DNA from: Flavobacterium petrolei
Lineage (GTDB): Bacteria > Bacteroidota > Bacteroidia > Flavobacteriales > Flavobacteriaceae
Assembly: GCF_003314435.2 (NCBI RefSeq)
Contig: NZ_QNVY02000002.1
Span: 1-64,000 of the forward strand
Length of the DNA stretch: 64,000 nt
Direction: 5' to 3'
Part shown: positions 18,761-26,673 of the stretch, in pieces
Layout of the letters: each line of letters opens with the position of its first letter
Numbering within the stretch: the first letter of the stretch is position 1
Notes under the pieces: model-generated
Database searches by the model: none
Told to the model about the DNA's origin: nothing
The model's input: only the letters and a program-made list of their open reading frames with translations
Translations under genes and position numbers: made by a program

Positions 18761-19057
18761 ATGGCAACATTACAACAATCGGCTTCAGGAAAAAAAGACG
18801 GAGATATCAGATATCTTACTCCTTTAAATATAGAAACAAACAAAACTAAAAAGTATTGTCGTTTCAAAAAATCAGGTATCAAATATATTGATTATAAAGA
18901 TGCTGATTTCTTATTGAAATTCGTAAATGAGCAAGGGAAAATTCTTCCTCGTCGTTTAACAGGAACTTCATTAAAATACCAAAGAAAAGTTTCAGTTGCT
19001 GTGAAAAGAGCACGTCACTTAGCTTTAATGCCATATGTGGCTGATTTACTAAAATAA
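18761..19057 (+). CDS. rpsR: 30S ribosomal protein bS18
   Basis: 98 aa. The core [33 protein letters not shown] and [12 protein letters not shown] is bS18, which forms a heterodimer with bS6 on the 30S platform. The N-terminal extension of about 20 residues is usual in Bacteroidota. Bacteroidota ribosomes occlude the anti-Shine-Dalgarno with bS21, bS18 and bS6, which fits the lack of strong Shine-Dalgarno sites in this window. Confidence 0.98.
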   Translation: MATLQQSASGKKDGDIRYLTPLNIETNKTKKYCRFKKSGIKYIDYKDADFLLKFVNEQGKILPRRLTGTSLKYQRKVSVAVKRARHLALMPYVADLLK

Positions 19058-19122
19058 TAATTTAACTCAGTTGTTGGTTTTCTGAAACATGAAACCTAAC
19101 TTCTATAACAAAGGACAACAAC

Positions 19123-19563
19123 ATGGAACTTATATTAAGACAAGACGTTCAAAACTTAGGATTTAAAGATGATATTGTATCGGTAAAAAACGGTTACGGT
19201 CGTAACTTTTTGATCCCACAAGGTCATGCACATTTAGCTACTTCTTCTGCAAAGAAAGTATTAGCTGAAAACCTAAAGCAAAGAGCGCACAAAGAAGCTA
19301 AAGTGGTAGCAGATGCAAAAGCATTAGCTGAAGCTTTGAAAGCTATCGAAATTAAAATCTTCGCAAAAGCAGGTGGTGAAAAATTATTCGGTTCAATCAC
19401 GAATATTGATATCGCTGAAGCTTTAGCTAAAGGTGGACAACAAATCGAAAGAAAATTCATCACTAGCGGAATCGTTAAACGTACTGGTAAATATAATGCT
19501 AGTGTTCGTTTGCACAGAGATGTTATTGTTGAATTAGATTACGAAATTGTTGCTGAAAAATAA
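19123..19563 (+). CDS. rplI: 50S ribosomal protein bL9
   Basis: 146 aa. The N-terminal rRNA-binding domain (MELILRQDVQNLGFKDDIV, NGYGRNFLIPQG), the long connecting helix and the C-terminal domain (KLFGSITNIDIAEAL, IVKRTGKYNASVRLH) are all present. Third gene of the operon, ended by a hairpin. Confidence 0.98.
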   Translation: MELILRQDVQNLGFKDDIVSVKNGYGRNFLIPQGHAHLATSSAKKVLAENLKQRAHKEAKVVADAKALAEALKAIEIKIFAKAGGEKLFGSITNIDIAEALAKGGQQIERKFITSGIVKRTGKYNASVRLHRDVIVELDYEIVAEK

Positions 19564-19593
19564 TTTTTAGTTAACATATTGTTAATAAAATAT

Positions 19594-19623
19594 AAAAAAT
19601 CACTCTTCGGAGTGATTTTTTTT
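19594..19623 (+). terminator. Intrinsic terminator of the rpsF-rpsR-rplI operon
   Basis: AAAATCACTC-TTCG-GAGTGATTTT: a stem of about 10-12 bp with a UUCG tetraloop and a run of T. It stands 30 bases after rplI. Confidence 0.93.
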
Positions 19624-19662
19624 TGTTTAATTTCGCGCCACAAACAACACAAATTCAAACAA

Positions 19663-22600
19663 ATGAGAAAATTAATTACATTATTACTAATTTTTAGTAG
19701 TTTTTACTCAGTGATTGGGCAAACAACTACTTCAAGTATTAAAGGACTTGTGAAGAGCTCCAACAACGAGACGCTGCCCGGAGCTACAGTGCTGGCAATT
19801 CATACTCCAACCGGATCTAAGTATTCCGCTTTATCAAATGAAGATGGAAGGTTTAGTATGTTGAATATGAGAATTGGTGGTCCTTACAAAATTATAGTAA
19901 CTTTTGTAGGTTATCAAAGTGAAGAATTCAATGATGTTTATCTTGATTTAGGGAAGGTTTTTAGTCTGGATGTTCTTTTGAAAGATGAAAGTCAGAAATT
20001 AGATGAAGTGAAAGTTACTGGTGCAAAGAATAAAGTTTTTTCAAGTGGACGAACCGGTGCCGAAACAACTGTTGGACGCAGAGAATTGACTACATTACCG
20101 TCAATATCAAGATCAGCTTCAGATTTCACCAGACTAGAGCCTACTGCAAGTGGTGGTTCTTTTGGTGGTAGAAATGACAAGTTTAATAATTTCTCTTTAA
20201 ACGGAGCTGTATTTAATAATCCTTTTGGGTTAGATGCTGCAACTCCTGGAGGACAAACCGGAGCTCAGCCAATCTCATTAGACGCAATTGAGCAAATCCA
20301 AGTGGCTACGGCTCCTTATGATGTGACTTTATCAGGTTTTACAGGAGCATCGGTGAATGCAGTTACGAAGTCAGGAACAAACGAATTTCATGGTACAGCG
20401 TACGGTTTTTTTAGAAACCAAGATATGACCGGAAACAAAATAAAAGGAGAAAAGATCTTCGTTCCTTCGCTAGAGCAAAATCAAGCTGGTTTTAGTATTG
20501 GTGGACCAATTGTTAAAAATAAATTATTCTTTTTTACAAATTTTGAAATCGATAAACGTAGTGATTCAGGATCAAATGTTGTTGCAAATGATGGTAATAG
20601 CACAATAGGAGTAAATGAATCTAGAGTATTAGCAACAGATTTAATGTATGTTTCTACTGAATTGGGAAAATTAGGTTATAATTCGGGTTCTTATCAAGGT
20701 TTCACCCATTACTCCAATTCTAATAAAGGAATTGTAAAGTTTGATTGGAATATTAATGACGATCATAAATTGGCTGTTATTTATAATTTCCTTGATGCGT
20801 CCAAAGACAAACCTGCACATCCTACGGCTATTCGTCGTAGAGGACCAGATAATAATACAATGCAATTTGAAAATTCTGGATATCAAATTAATAACCAAAT
20901 TAGTTCATTTTTAGTTGAATTGAATTCTAAATTTACAGAAACAATTTCTAATAAATTGCAAGTGGGTTATACTCATTTTAATGATTTTAGAAATCCTTTT
21001 TCTGCTCCTGCTCCAGTTATTAGTATAACAAAAGACGGTTCGCCATATATTATTGCTGGACACGAACCATTTTCTATCAATAACAGATTGGATCAAAAAG
21101 TATTGCAAATTACTGACAATATGAACATTGTAAGAGGAAATCATACCTTTACTGCTGGTTTTTCTTTTGAAAAATTCATTTTCAAAAATTCATTCAACTT
21201 AAAAGGGTATGGTTTTGATGTTTTTGGAAGTGTTGATATGGCTGGATTTACAGACAATATAAACAATGGATATTATGCAACAGCTTTTGCAAATGCCCAA
21301 GCTACTTTTGATGCCAAAAATAAATTAGAAGCAGGAACTGATGGAGGTTGGAATTTATCAGAAACTACTGTTGGTCAATTGGCATTTTACGTACAAGATG
21401 AATGGAATATCACTGATAATTTTAAATTAATTTACGGATTAAGAGCTGATAAGCCATTGTATTTTAACACTGCAGAAAATATTCAAAAATTTATTGATAC
21501 AGATAATTCCGAAGGATATTTACCAGGAATCAATTATTATGATCCTAAAGACGGAAGTACTGTAAATCTAAATTCGACTGTATTACCAGGAAATGCTTTA
21601 TTGTGGTCTCCAAGAGTTGGTTTTAACTGGGATACTAATGGTGAAAAAACAACTCAATTACGCGGTGGAACTGGAATTTTTACAGGAAGACTTCCATTTG
21701 TATGGATAGGAAATCAAGTAAGTGGAATTGATCCATTCTTCTATCAAGTTGTTGATACTGATTTTAAATTTCCTCAAGTTTGGAGAACAAGTCTAGGCTT
21801 AGATCATAAATTTGAAGGAAATTATATATTGACTGTTGATATGTCCTATAATAAAGATCTAAACGCTGTGCACGTTCAGGATTGGGGATTGAAAACACCA
21901 ACTACCAATTTAGTAGGTGCAGATGATAGACCAATTTATGCCGCAGCTGATAAAGGTGTTTGGACTGATTTTGGTTTTCCAGCAGATTCTCACGCTTATG
22001 TATTGACTAATTCTAATAAAGGAAGTGCATTTAATACGTCGGTAAAAGTTCAAAAAACGTTTGATAATGGATTGTTTGCAAGTGTTGCTTATAACTATTT
22101 GAAATCAATGGATGTTAATTCAATAGAAGCTGAGATTACTGGGGATGCTTTCAATTTTAATCCTGCATTAGGAAATGTAAATAACGATCAACTTTCTAAT
22201 TCTAAATATGGAGATACGCACCGTTTTATTGGTGTAGGGTCCAAAAAATGGAAATATGGAACTGATGATAAGTGGGCAACTACAGTGTCTACTTTCTTTG
22301 AGTATGCTCAAGGAGGACGTTTTAACTATACATATGGTGGAGATATTAATAATGATGGTGCGTTTGGAAATGACTTAATTTATATTCCAACAACTGCTGA
22401 AATTGCTACTATGACTTTTTCTGGTGCTGGTCAAGGTGCGGCATTGGATAGTTATATTAATCAAGACAATTATTTAAGTGGACGAAGAGGTCAATATGCA
22501 GAACGTTACGGAGCTTTAGCACCGTGGAGAGGAAAATGGGATTTTAAAGTGCTACAAGATTATAACTTTAAAGTTGGTGCTTCTAAAAAAGTCAATACGA

Positions 22601-22815
22601 TTCAATTGAGTCTTGATGTTTTAAATCTTGGAAATTTACTGAATTCTGATTGGGGTTTAATTCAACAACCTAACAGTGTTCAACCAATAGGTGTAAACGT
22701 TGTGAACAAAGTTCCAACTTATACTTTTAATGGTGATCAGACTAAAACTTTTAGTTATGACGCTAGTTTAGCTTCAAGATGGCAAGCACAGTTTGGAGTG
22801 AGATATATTTTCTAA
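19663..22815 (+). CDS. TonB-dependent receptor, Oar-like, with carboxypeptidase-regulatory N-domain
   Basis: 1050 aa from ATG 19663 (MRKLITLLLIFSSFYSVIGQ, a signal peptide). An upstream ATG at 19579 would place 28 residues before the signal and overlap the terminator, so it is rejected. Residues 25-110 are a CarboxypepD_reg-like beta-sandwich (SIKGLVKSSNNETLPGATV). The plug follows with LTTLPSISRSASDFTRLEP, FSLNGAVFNNPFGLD and APYDVTLSGFTGASVNAVTKSG, characteristic of the Oar group. A large barrel ends in the aromatic strand WQAQFGVRYIF. It sits in the outer membrane and imports or presents an unknown ligand with TonB energy. It has its own terminator and no SusD partner. Confidence 0.92.
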   Translation: MRKLITLLLIFSSFYSVIGQTTTSSIKGLVKSSNNETLPGATVLAIHTPTGSKYSALSNEDGRFSMLNMRIGGPYKIIVTFVGYQSEEFNDVYLDLGKVFSLDVLLKDESQKLDEVKVTGAKNKVFSSGRTGAETTVGRRELTTLPSISRSASDFTRLEPTASGGSFGGRNDKFNNFSLNGAVFNNPFGLDAATPGGQTGAQPISLDAIEQIQVATAPYDVTLSGFTGASVNAVTKSGTNEFHGTAYGFFRNQDMTGNKIKGEKIFVPSLEQNQAGFSIGGPIVKNKLFFFTNFEIDKRSDSGSNVVANDGNSTIGVNESRVLATDLMYVSTELGKLGYNSGSYQGFTHYSNSNKGIVKFDWNINDDHKLAVIYNFLDASKDKPAHPTAIRRRGPDNNTMQFENSGYQINNQISSFLVELNSKFTETISNKLQVGYTHFNDFRNPFSAPAPVISITKDGSPYIIAGHEPFSINNRLDQKVLQITDNMNIVRGNHTFTAGFSFEKFIFKNSFNLKGYGFDVFGSVDMAGFTDNINNGYYATAFANAQATFDAKNKLEAGTDGGWNLSETTVGQLAFYVQDEWNITDNFKLIYGLRADKPLYFNTAENIQKFIDTDNSEGYLPGINYYDPKDGSTVNLNSTVLPGNALLWSPRVGFNWDTNGEKTTQLRGGTGIFTGRLPFVWIGNQVSGIDPFFYQVVDTDFKFPQVWRTSLGLDHKFEGNYILTVDMSYNKDLNAVHVQDWGLKTPTTNLVGADDRPIYAAADKGVWTDFGFPADSHAYVLTNSNKGSAFNTSVKVQKTFDNGLFASVAYNYLKSMDVNSIEAEITGDAFNFNPALGNVNNDQLSNSKYGDTHRFIGVGSKKWKYGTDDKWATTVSTFFEYAQGGRFNYTYGGDINNDGAFGNDLIYIPTTAEIATMTFSGAGQGAALDSYINQDNYLSGRRGQYAERYGALAPWRGKWDFKVLQDYNFKVGASKKVNTIQLSLDVLNLGNLLNSDWGLIQQPNSVQPIGVNVVNKVPTYTFNGDQTKTFSYDASLASRWQAQFGVRYIF

Positions 22816-22830
22816 AACTAAATAAAACAT

Positions 22831-22866
22831 AAAAAAGCCGTCTCAAAATTTGAGACGGCTTTTTTA
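22831..22866 (+). terminator. Intrinsic terminator of the Oar-like receptor gene
   Basis: AAGCCGTCTCAAA pairs with TTTGAGACGGCTT and is flanked by A and T runs. It lies 16 bases after the stop. Confidence 0.92.
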
Positions 22867-23004
22867 TGTTTAGATAAGTAATTTTTGATTGCTAGTTATT
22901 AAATTTACATGGTGTTAGCAATCTTTTCTAATGGTAGGATTAGTTGTTTTTAATCTTTTGGTTATGATTCGCTATAATTTAAATGAAGTTTTGAGAATGT
23001 GAAC

Positions 23005-23283
23005 TTACTAAATATATTAAACTAAGTACTGAAACAGTATCTTCTGGATATAAAGGGTTTTTAGTTCTTGAAGTTGTAGAAAAACCAATAGAACTTTGGT
23101 TTAGAAAATCGTTTTCTTGATTTGTTTCTGCATTATCCAATCGTATTGGAGCACAAATACGTTTTAAGGTTTTTGGCTAATAATGAATTTATTACTTTGC
23201 AATGCTAATGTCTATTTTGCGGTTTCAGATGCAATTGGTTATATCCCACAAGCCGTAAATTAATTTAAGGACATTGATTAACT
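23005..23283 (-). pseudogene. Decayed partial paralogue of the neighbouring serine hydrolase
   Basis: The DNA from about 23005 to 23283 resembles, base by base, the internal part of the serine hydrolase gene around 23745-24020. Shared blocks include CCAATAGAACTTTGGTTTAG versus CCAATCGAACTTTGATTCAG, and CCAATCGTATTGGAGCACAAA versus CTAATCGTATTGGAGTACAAA. The copy has many substitutions and small gaps and no open frame. It is a truncated tandem duplicate that has decayed, with only the C-terminal region left. Confidence 0.65.
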
Positions 23284-23333
23284 TTTGCATTGGTAAACTA
23301 CTATACTTTATAATTAATTAAATTTTTTCAATA

Positions 23334-23615
23334 ATGACAGACGAATTCAAAAGCATTGATAAAGAAGACATCGCTCTTCTTAAATTTCCAACAACAGATG
23401 TTCTTGACGATGTTGATGAAATAAAAACCAGAATAAGTGAGATCAATAGAGCGTTATCGCTTGGGAATTTAGAGCATTCGAAAATTAAAATTTTCTTTGA
23501 GGATACAGAATCCAAAAAAGTAGTAGATACTACCGTTTGGGGCGTTACAGACAAAAATGTGATGTTAAAACAAGGAGTGATGATCCCAATTCATAGAATA
23601 TATAAGTTATTTTAG
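23334..23615 (+). CDS. Small conserved protein of unknown function
   Basis: 93 aa, mixed alpha/beta, no signal peptide or membrane helix. It begins MTDEFKSIDKEDIALLKFPTT, has a likely helix DVDEIKTRISEINRALSLGN, then strands KIKIFFEDTESKKVVDTTVW, and ends PIHRIYKLF. I recall similar uncharacterised flavobacterial proteins but no domain name. The regular codon use and a following terminator support it as a real gene. Monocistronic. Confidence 0.8.
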   Translation: MTDEFKSIDKEDIALLKFPTTDVLDDVDEIKTRISEINRALSLGNLEHSKIKIFFEDTESKKVVDTTVWGVTDKNVMLKQGVMIPIHRIYKLF

Positions 23616-23626
23616 TGTCCTAATTG

Positions 23627-23656
23627 CCTGTAAAGGAAAGTCATTTTTTTTACAGG
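23627..23656 (+). terminator. Terminator between convergent genes
   Basis: CCTGTAAA pairs with TTTACAGG across a 14-base loop containing a T-run. It lies between the convergent small gene and the serine hydrolase gene and may serve both. Confidence 0.6.
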
Positions 23657-24730
23657 TTATTTTTCCGCTGTTAGGTATAAATTTGCTATTTCTTCGATGA
23701 AATTTTCTGGACGAGAACCTACTAAATTTGTCAAAATCACTACTGAAACATTATTTTTTGGATAAATATACAAAGCATTTCTATTACCACCGAGAGAGGC
23801 AATTACAGGGTTTTTGTCTCTTGAAGAGGAATAAAAACCAATCGAACTTTGATTCAGAAAACCGTCTTCTTGATATATTTCTCCATTATCTAATCGTATT
23901 GGAGTACAAAGCGTATTTAGATTTTCGGCATTAATTAATTGATTACTTTGTAATGCGATTATCCATTGTGCCATTTCAGTTGCTGTTGAATAGATTCCGC
24001 CGGCTGGAAACAAATTTGAAGGCATTGGTTGATACACATTAGTTAGAACATTATTTCTAAAATAAGAATACGGCTTTGCGGAGTGCTTAATTATGTTGTA
24101 AAAATCGCCTACCCCAGCTTTGATAGAATTCTTCATTCCCGCTTTTTTATACTGGTTTTCTGTAATGAATTGTTCAAATGGCTGTCCACTTATTTTTTCA
24201 ATAAGCATTCCAAGCAGCAGGTAATTCGCTTGACTGTCTCTGAATTCTTTACCAGGTTTAAAAATAAGAGGCAATTCTTTTATTTTTTGGAATAAAGTTT
24301 CACTGTTTTCAGACAACATATTTCCTTGTGAATCCCAAATTTCAGGAAGCCCTGATTGATGAGTTACTATTTGTTTTACCGTAATATTTTGCCATGTTTT
24401 AGGCAGCTTATCCAAATATTTTGAAATAGGTTCGTCAAGATTTAATGTACTATTTTCGACTAATTGCATAATCGCAACTCCTGTAAATGCTTTAGTAATA
24501 GAATTAATGCTAAAAATAGTCTGGCTATCAACCGCAATCGAATCTTCAACTGATGCTAAGCCGTAATGACTTGTTTTAATAATCACATTATCTTTAATTA
24601 CGGCTAATTGCAAACCAACAATTCTATTTTTTTGCATCAAGTCTTTTATCGCAACATCAACTTTTTCAGCTTGAGAATAAGTAGCATTGCAAACAGTAAA
24701 ATAGGCAAGGAGTAGCATTATTTTTTTCAT
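23657..24730 (-). CDS. Serine hydrolase of the beta-lactamase/AmpC-like (PBP4-type) family
   Basis: 357 aa with a signal peptide (MKKIMLLLAYFTVCNATYSQ). The active-site SxxK motif is Ser77-Ile-Thr-Lys80 in FSINSITKAFTG. A YxN-like element lies in DSQANYLLLG, and LGGNRNALYIYP takes the place of the KTG/HxG box. The class includes D-aminopeptidases, esterases and class C beta-lactamases. The atypical third motif argues against a true beta-lactamase. Periplasmic. A decayed paralogue lies just beyond at 23005-23283. Confidence 0.85.
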   Translation of the reverse strand: MKKIMLLLAYFTVCNATYSQAEKVDVAIKDLMQKNRIVGLQLAVIKDNVIIKTSHYGLASVEDSIAVDSQTIFSINSITKAFTGVAIMQLVENSTLNLDEPISKYLDKLPKTWQNITVKQIVTHQSGLPEIWDSQGNMLSENSETLFQKIKELPLIFKPGKEFRDSQANYLLLGMLIEKISGQPFEQFITENQYKKAGMKNSIKAGVGDFYNIIKHSAKPYSYFRNNVLTNVYQPMPSNLFPAGGIYSTATEMAQWIIALQSNQLINAENLNTLCTPIRLDNGEIYQEDGFLNQSSIGFYSSSRDKNPVIASLGGNRNALYIYPKNNVSVVILTNLVGSRPENFIEEIANLYLTAEK

Positions 24731-24940
24731 ATATTATTCTGTTTTATTTGGCTGGTTTTAAAAAGTCTGAAGCCTGAAGTCAGGAGACTTCGGAGAGCGG
24801 GACAGTGGTTTGGTGGTTAAAATTTATTGTTGGTTTGCGTTTGTTAGTGTTCACGAGCGGGACGCTCGCGCTAGCAGGGGGCATAATTAATTCTGATTTC
24901 TCGACTTCTGCATTTATACAGTCATTAAAACACAGGATTT
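24731..24940. other. Intergenic region with short inverted-repeat debris
   Basis: It contains AAGTCTGAAG...GGAGACTTCGG and the hairpin CGAGCGGGACGCTCGCG near 24854-24870. The AGCGGGAC word recurs in the repeat at 26464-26547. No coding potential is visible. Confidence 0.45.
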
Positions 24941-25108
24941 TTAAAAATATTCAACAATAAAAAAATAGAATAATACCCATATTCCTATAAAAAATAGTCC
25001 AAGGTATAGACTGTTTAAATTTTTACTTAAGTCTTTTTTAATTAAAAGTCGGTACAAAATCCAACCTATAAAAACAATTGCTAAACCTATTGCCATCCAT
25101 ATTCCCAT
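24941..25108 (-). CDS. Small two-helix membrane protein (55 aa)
   Basis: From ATG at 25108 the minus strand encodes 55 residues: a first helix GIWMAIGLAIVFIGWILY, a short basic loop RLLIKKDLSKN, then a second helix YLGLFFIGIWVLFYFFIV and the end EYF. The composition (Leu/Ile/Phe/Trp with a cytosolic Lys/Arg loop) is that of a real inner-membrane protein. No domain is recognised. It was found by reading the strand; it is shorter than common ORF cut-offs. It lies 111-199 bases downstream of the candidate Abi-alpha gene on the same strand, beyond the palindromic element. Confidence 0.65.
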   Translation of the reverse strand: MGIWMAIGLAIVFIGWILYRLLIKKDLSKNLNSLYLGLFFIGIWVLFYFFIVEYF

Positions 25109-25223
25109 AATTAATTCTTTTTAGTTATGATATAATTAATTCTATTGTTTATTAAAAATCCCGTGTTACTTTTCGTATATTCCTTAGCGTCCCCCAACTA
25201 AAGAGGGTTTGGTACTAAATTAA

Positions 25224-25315
25224 GCCCTATTTACGGATTTGCCAAATTTTCCAAATACAAAACCAAGTTCCCATTAAGCCAATTGCCCAAATCCGTTGTA
25301 GTGGCTGTTATAGGC
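25224..25315. repeat. Imperfect palindromic element at the 3' end of the Abi-alpha gene
   Basis: About 92 bases with nested inverted repeats. The outer pair is GCCCTAT at 25224-25230 and ATAGGC at 25310-25315; the inner pair is ACGGATTTG at 25233-25241 and CAAATCCGT at 25288-25296, a perfect 9-bp match. It overlaps the stop codon of the Abi-alpha gene. The size and the GCCTATAAC end resemble a cassette recombination site (attC-like), but the core does not match the classical GTTRRRY exactly. A GCCTATAA hairpin also stands before the gene (26243-26263). Confidence 0.5.
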
Positions 25316-26219
25316 TGTTTTTATGCTGCTTGTCTTTGCAAGCATTAATGAATAGTTCTCCAAGTTCTGTCAGAATGTTGTCAGTGTTTGATTCAACATG
25401 AATATCTAAGTCCACATTTATATAACTTCGGTCATATTCTCTGTCGTTAGGGATTTCAAGAGTCTGCGAGTTTGCATAAAACTCTTTCTCCTCCTTGACA
25501 AGTCCAAGGCGAATTACATTAGATAATTCAAACTCTTTTAAACTGTCATAAGGAATTGTTTCAGGTTTTCTGATTTGATAATTTAGACCAGATTCTTTAT
25601 ATTTAATTGAGCTTTGTTGACCTTCAATTTTCCGTCTCTCTTTTTGTAACTCCCAAATTTCATCATTGAAATGATTCTTAGTTATTTCCTTAATTTGTTG
25701 AATTTGTATGTCTATTGTTTCAAGCTTTTTTTCAAGCTCTTTTTCGATTTGAGATCTTGATTCCTTAAATTCCGATAATTCTTTAGTGAGCATAGCAACT
25801 CTCGCTATTTTTTCATCATACACTTTTTCTAAAACTAAAAACTCATTGCTAGAAAGTTGGCTAAGTATGTATGGAAAAACATGATTTTCTATGTTTTGTT
25901 CAGAGTCAACCATATTCGATAGAAGAATTGCCCATTTGTCATGTAAAACTTCATCTTCTTCAAGTCCAGAGTAGTCAAGTAAAGGGCATAATAACTTCAA
26001 GGAAATTGTCTTTGGAGAAATTTTGTTTTTCTCACAATGCAATTTTGCCTTGTTCAACATTCTTACTTGGTTTTTAAATTTCCACATTGTTACTTGGTCT
26101 TTCAGTAAAAGTCCAGTTTCTTCAATTGCAGGCATTATTAATTTATCTAAAAAAGATTTTGCGGTGTCTATCCCTTTTTCTAAAACCGTTGAAGTAATGT
26201 CAAATTTTTTATTTTCCAT
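25308..26219 (-). CDS. Abi-alpha (DUF4393) family protein, candidate abortive-infection gene
   Basis: 303 aa, soluble. The N-terminal half fits the Abi_alpha/DUF4393 pattern: DKLIMPAIEETGLLLKDQV, WKFKNQVRMLNKAKLHCEKN, KTISLKLLCPLLDYSGLEED with LHDKWAILLSNMVD, and PYILSQLSSNEFLVLEKVY. Residues about 145-200 form a coiled coil. The C-terminal part (240-290) is a winged-helix-like or unknown unit. The family name comes from abortive-infection loci of lactococci; most members are untested. The gene stands alone between palindromic elements, as gene cassettes and defence genes often do. The family call is from memory of the profile. Confidence 0.65.
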   Translation of the reverse strand: MENKKFDITSTVLEKGIDTAKSFLDKLIMPAIEETGLLLKDQVTMWKFKNQVRMLNKAKLHCEKNKISPKTISLKLLCPLLDYSGLEEDEVLHDKWAILLSNMVDSEQNIENHVFPYILSQLSSNEFLVLEKVYDEKIARVAMLTKELSEFKESRSQIEKELEKKLETIDIQIQQIKEITKNHFNDEIWELQKERRKIEGQQSSIKYKESGLNYQIRKPETIPYDSLKEFELSNVIRLGLVKEEKEFYANSQTLEIPNDREYDRSYINVDLDIHVESNTDNILTELGELFINACKDKQHKNSL

Positions 26220-26242
26220 TTAGTTGTCTGTTTTTTAAAATA

Positions 26243-26312
26243 GCCTATAACTTGTTTATAGGCAATACAAACCTTCGTATCTACACCCAAAAATGGGTAG
26301 ATTGGCGAAGGT
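26243..26312. repeat. Double hairpin upstream of the Abi-alpha gene
   Basis: GCCTATAA-CTTGT-TTATAGGC (26243-26263) is followed by a longer imperfect hairpin: ACCTTCG at 26271-26277 pairs with CGAAGGT at 26306-26312, and CTACACCC at 26281-26288 pairs with GGGTAG at 26295-26300. The GCCTATAA(C) word is repeated at the 3' end of the gene (25307-25315), so the gene is bracketed by related sequences. Confidence 0.55.
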
Positions 26313-26463
26313 CTATTTCGCTTTATGTTTTCTCAAATATAATAAAATTTTCTTACAAATTATAAATCAATTTTTTTATTCCAATATGATTTATAAGAGA
26401 TTCTAAACTTTAATAAAGCACTTTTTTCGAAAACTTTATTCTGAAAAAAACTCGTTGTCAAAT

Positions 26464-26547
26464 AGCCCCGATGGGAGCAGGTATCCTTTTTATAAATGCA
26501 ACCCGATAGGGTTGCTTTATAAAAAGATACTGCGGACAGCGGGACAA
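26464..26547. repeat. REP-like flavobacterial palindromic repeat
   Basis: A long imperfect hairpin: GCAGGTATC-CTTTTTATAAA... and ...TTTATAAAAAG-ATACTGC enclose GCAACCC-GATA-GGGTTGC. The flanks TAGCCCCGATGGGAGC and GCGGACAGCGGGAC match a repeat I remember as scattered in Flavobacterium intergenic regions. It has no coding content and is probably a REP- or MITE-like element. Confidence 0.6.
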
Positions 26548-26590
26548 CTCGTGATGAAAAATTAGAAATGTTCTGCTCCTAAAAAAAGAC

Positions 26591-26625
26591 ATAAAAAAAA
26601 AACACCAGCCTTTCGACTGATGTTC
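26591..26625 (-). terminator. Intrinsic terminator of the DUF808 gene
   Basis: On the minus strand AACATCAG pairs with CTGGTGTT around TCGAAAGG and is followed by a long T-run. It sits about 50 bases after the DUF808 stop. Confidence 0.8.
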
Positions 26626-26673
26626 TTCTTGTTTTTAAATTATGTATGCGGCTAAAGTGTATTCAACTGTTGC

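Larger units (their letters stand above)
26220..26640. other. Intergenic region rich in hairpins and repeats
   Basis: Upstream of the Abi-alpha gene. It contains two hairpins at 26243-26312, a flavobacterial palindromic repeat at 26464-26547 and the DUF808 terminator. There are no coding sequences. The Abi-alpha promoter must lie here but is not obvious. Confidence 0.5.

Noticed and set aside
23657..24730. True class C beta-lactamase (resistance gene)
   Set aside because: SxxK is present, but the third motif is not KTG and the YxN element is atypical; a peptidase or esterase role is at least as likely.
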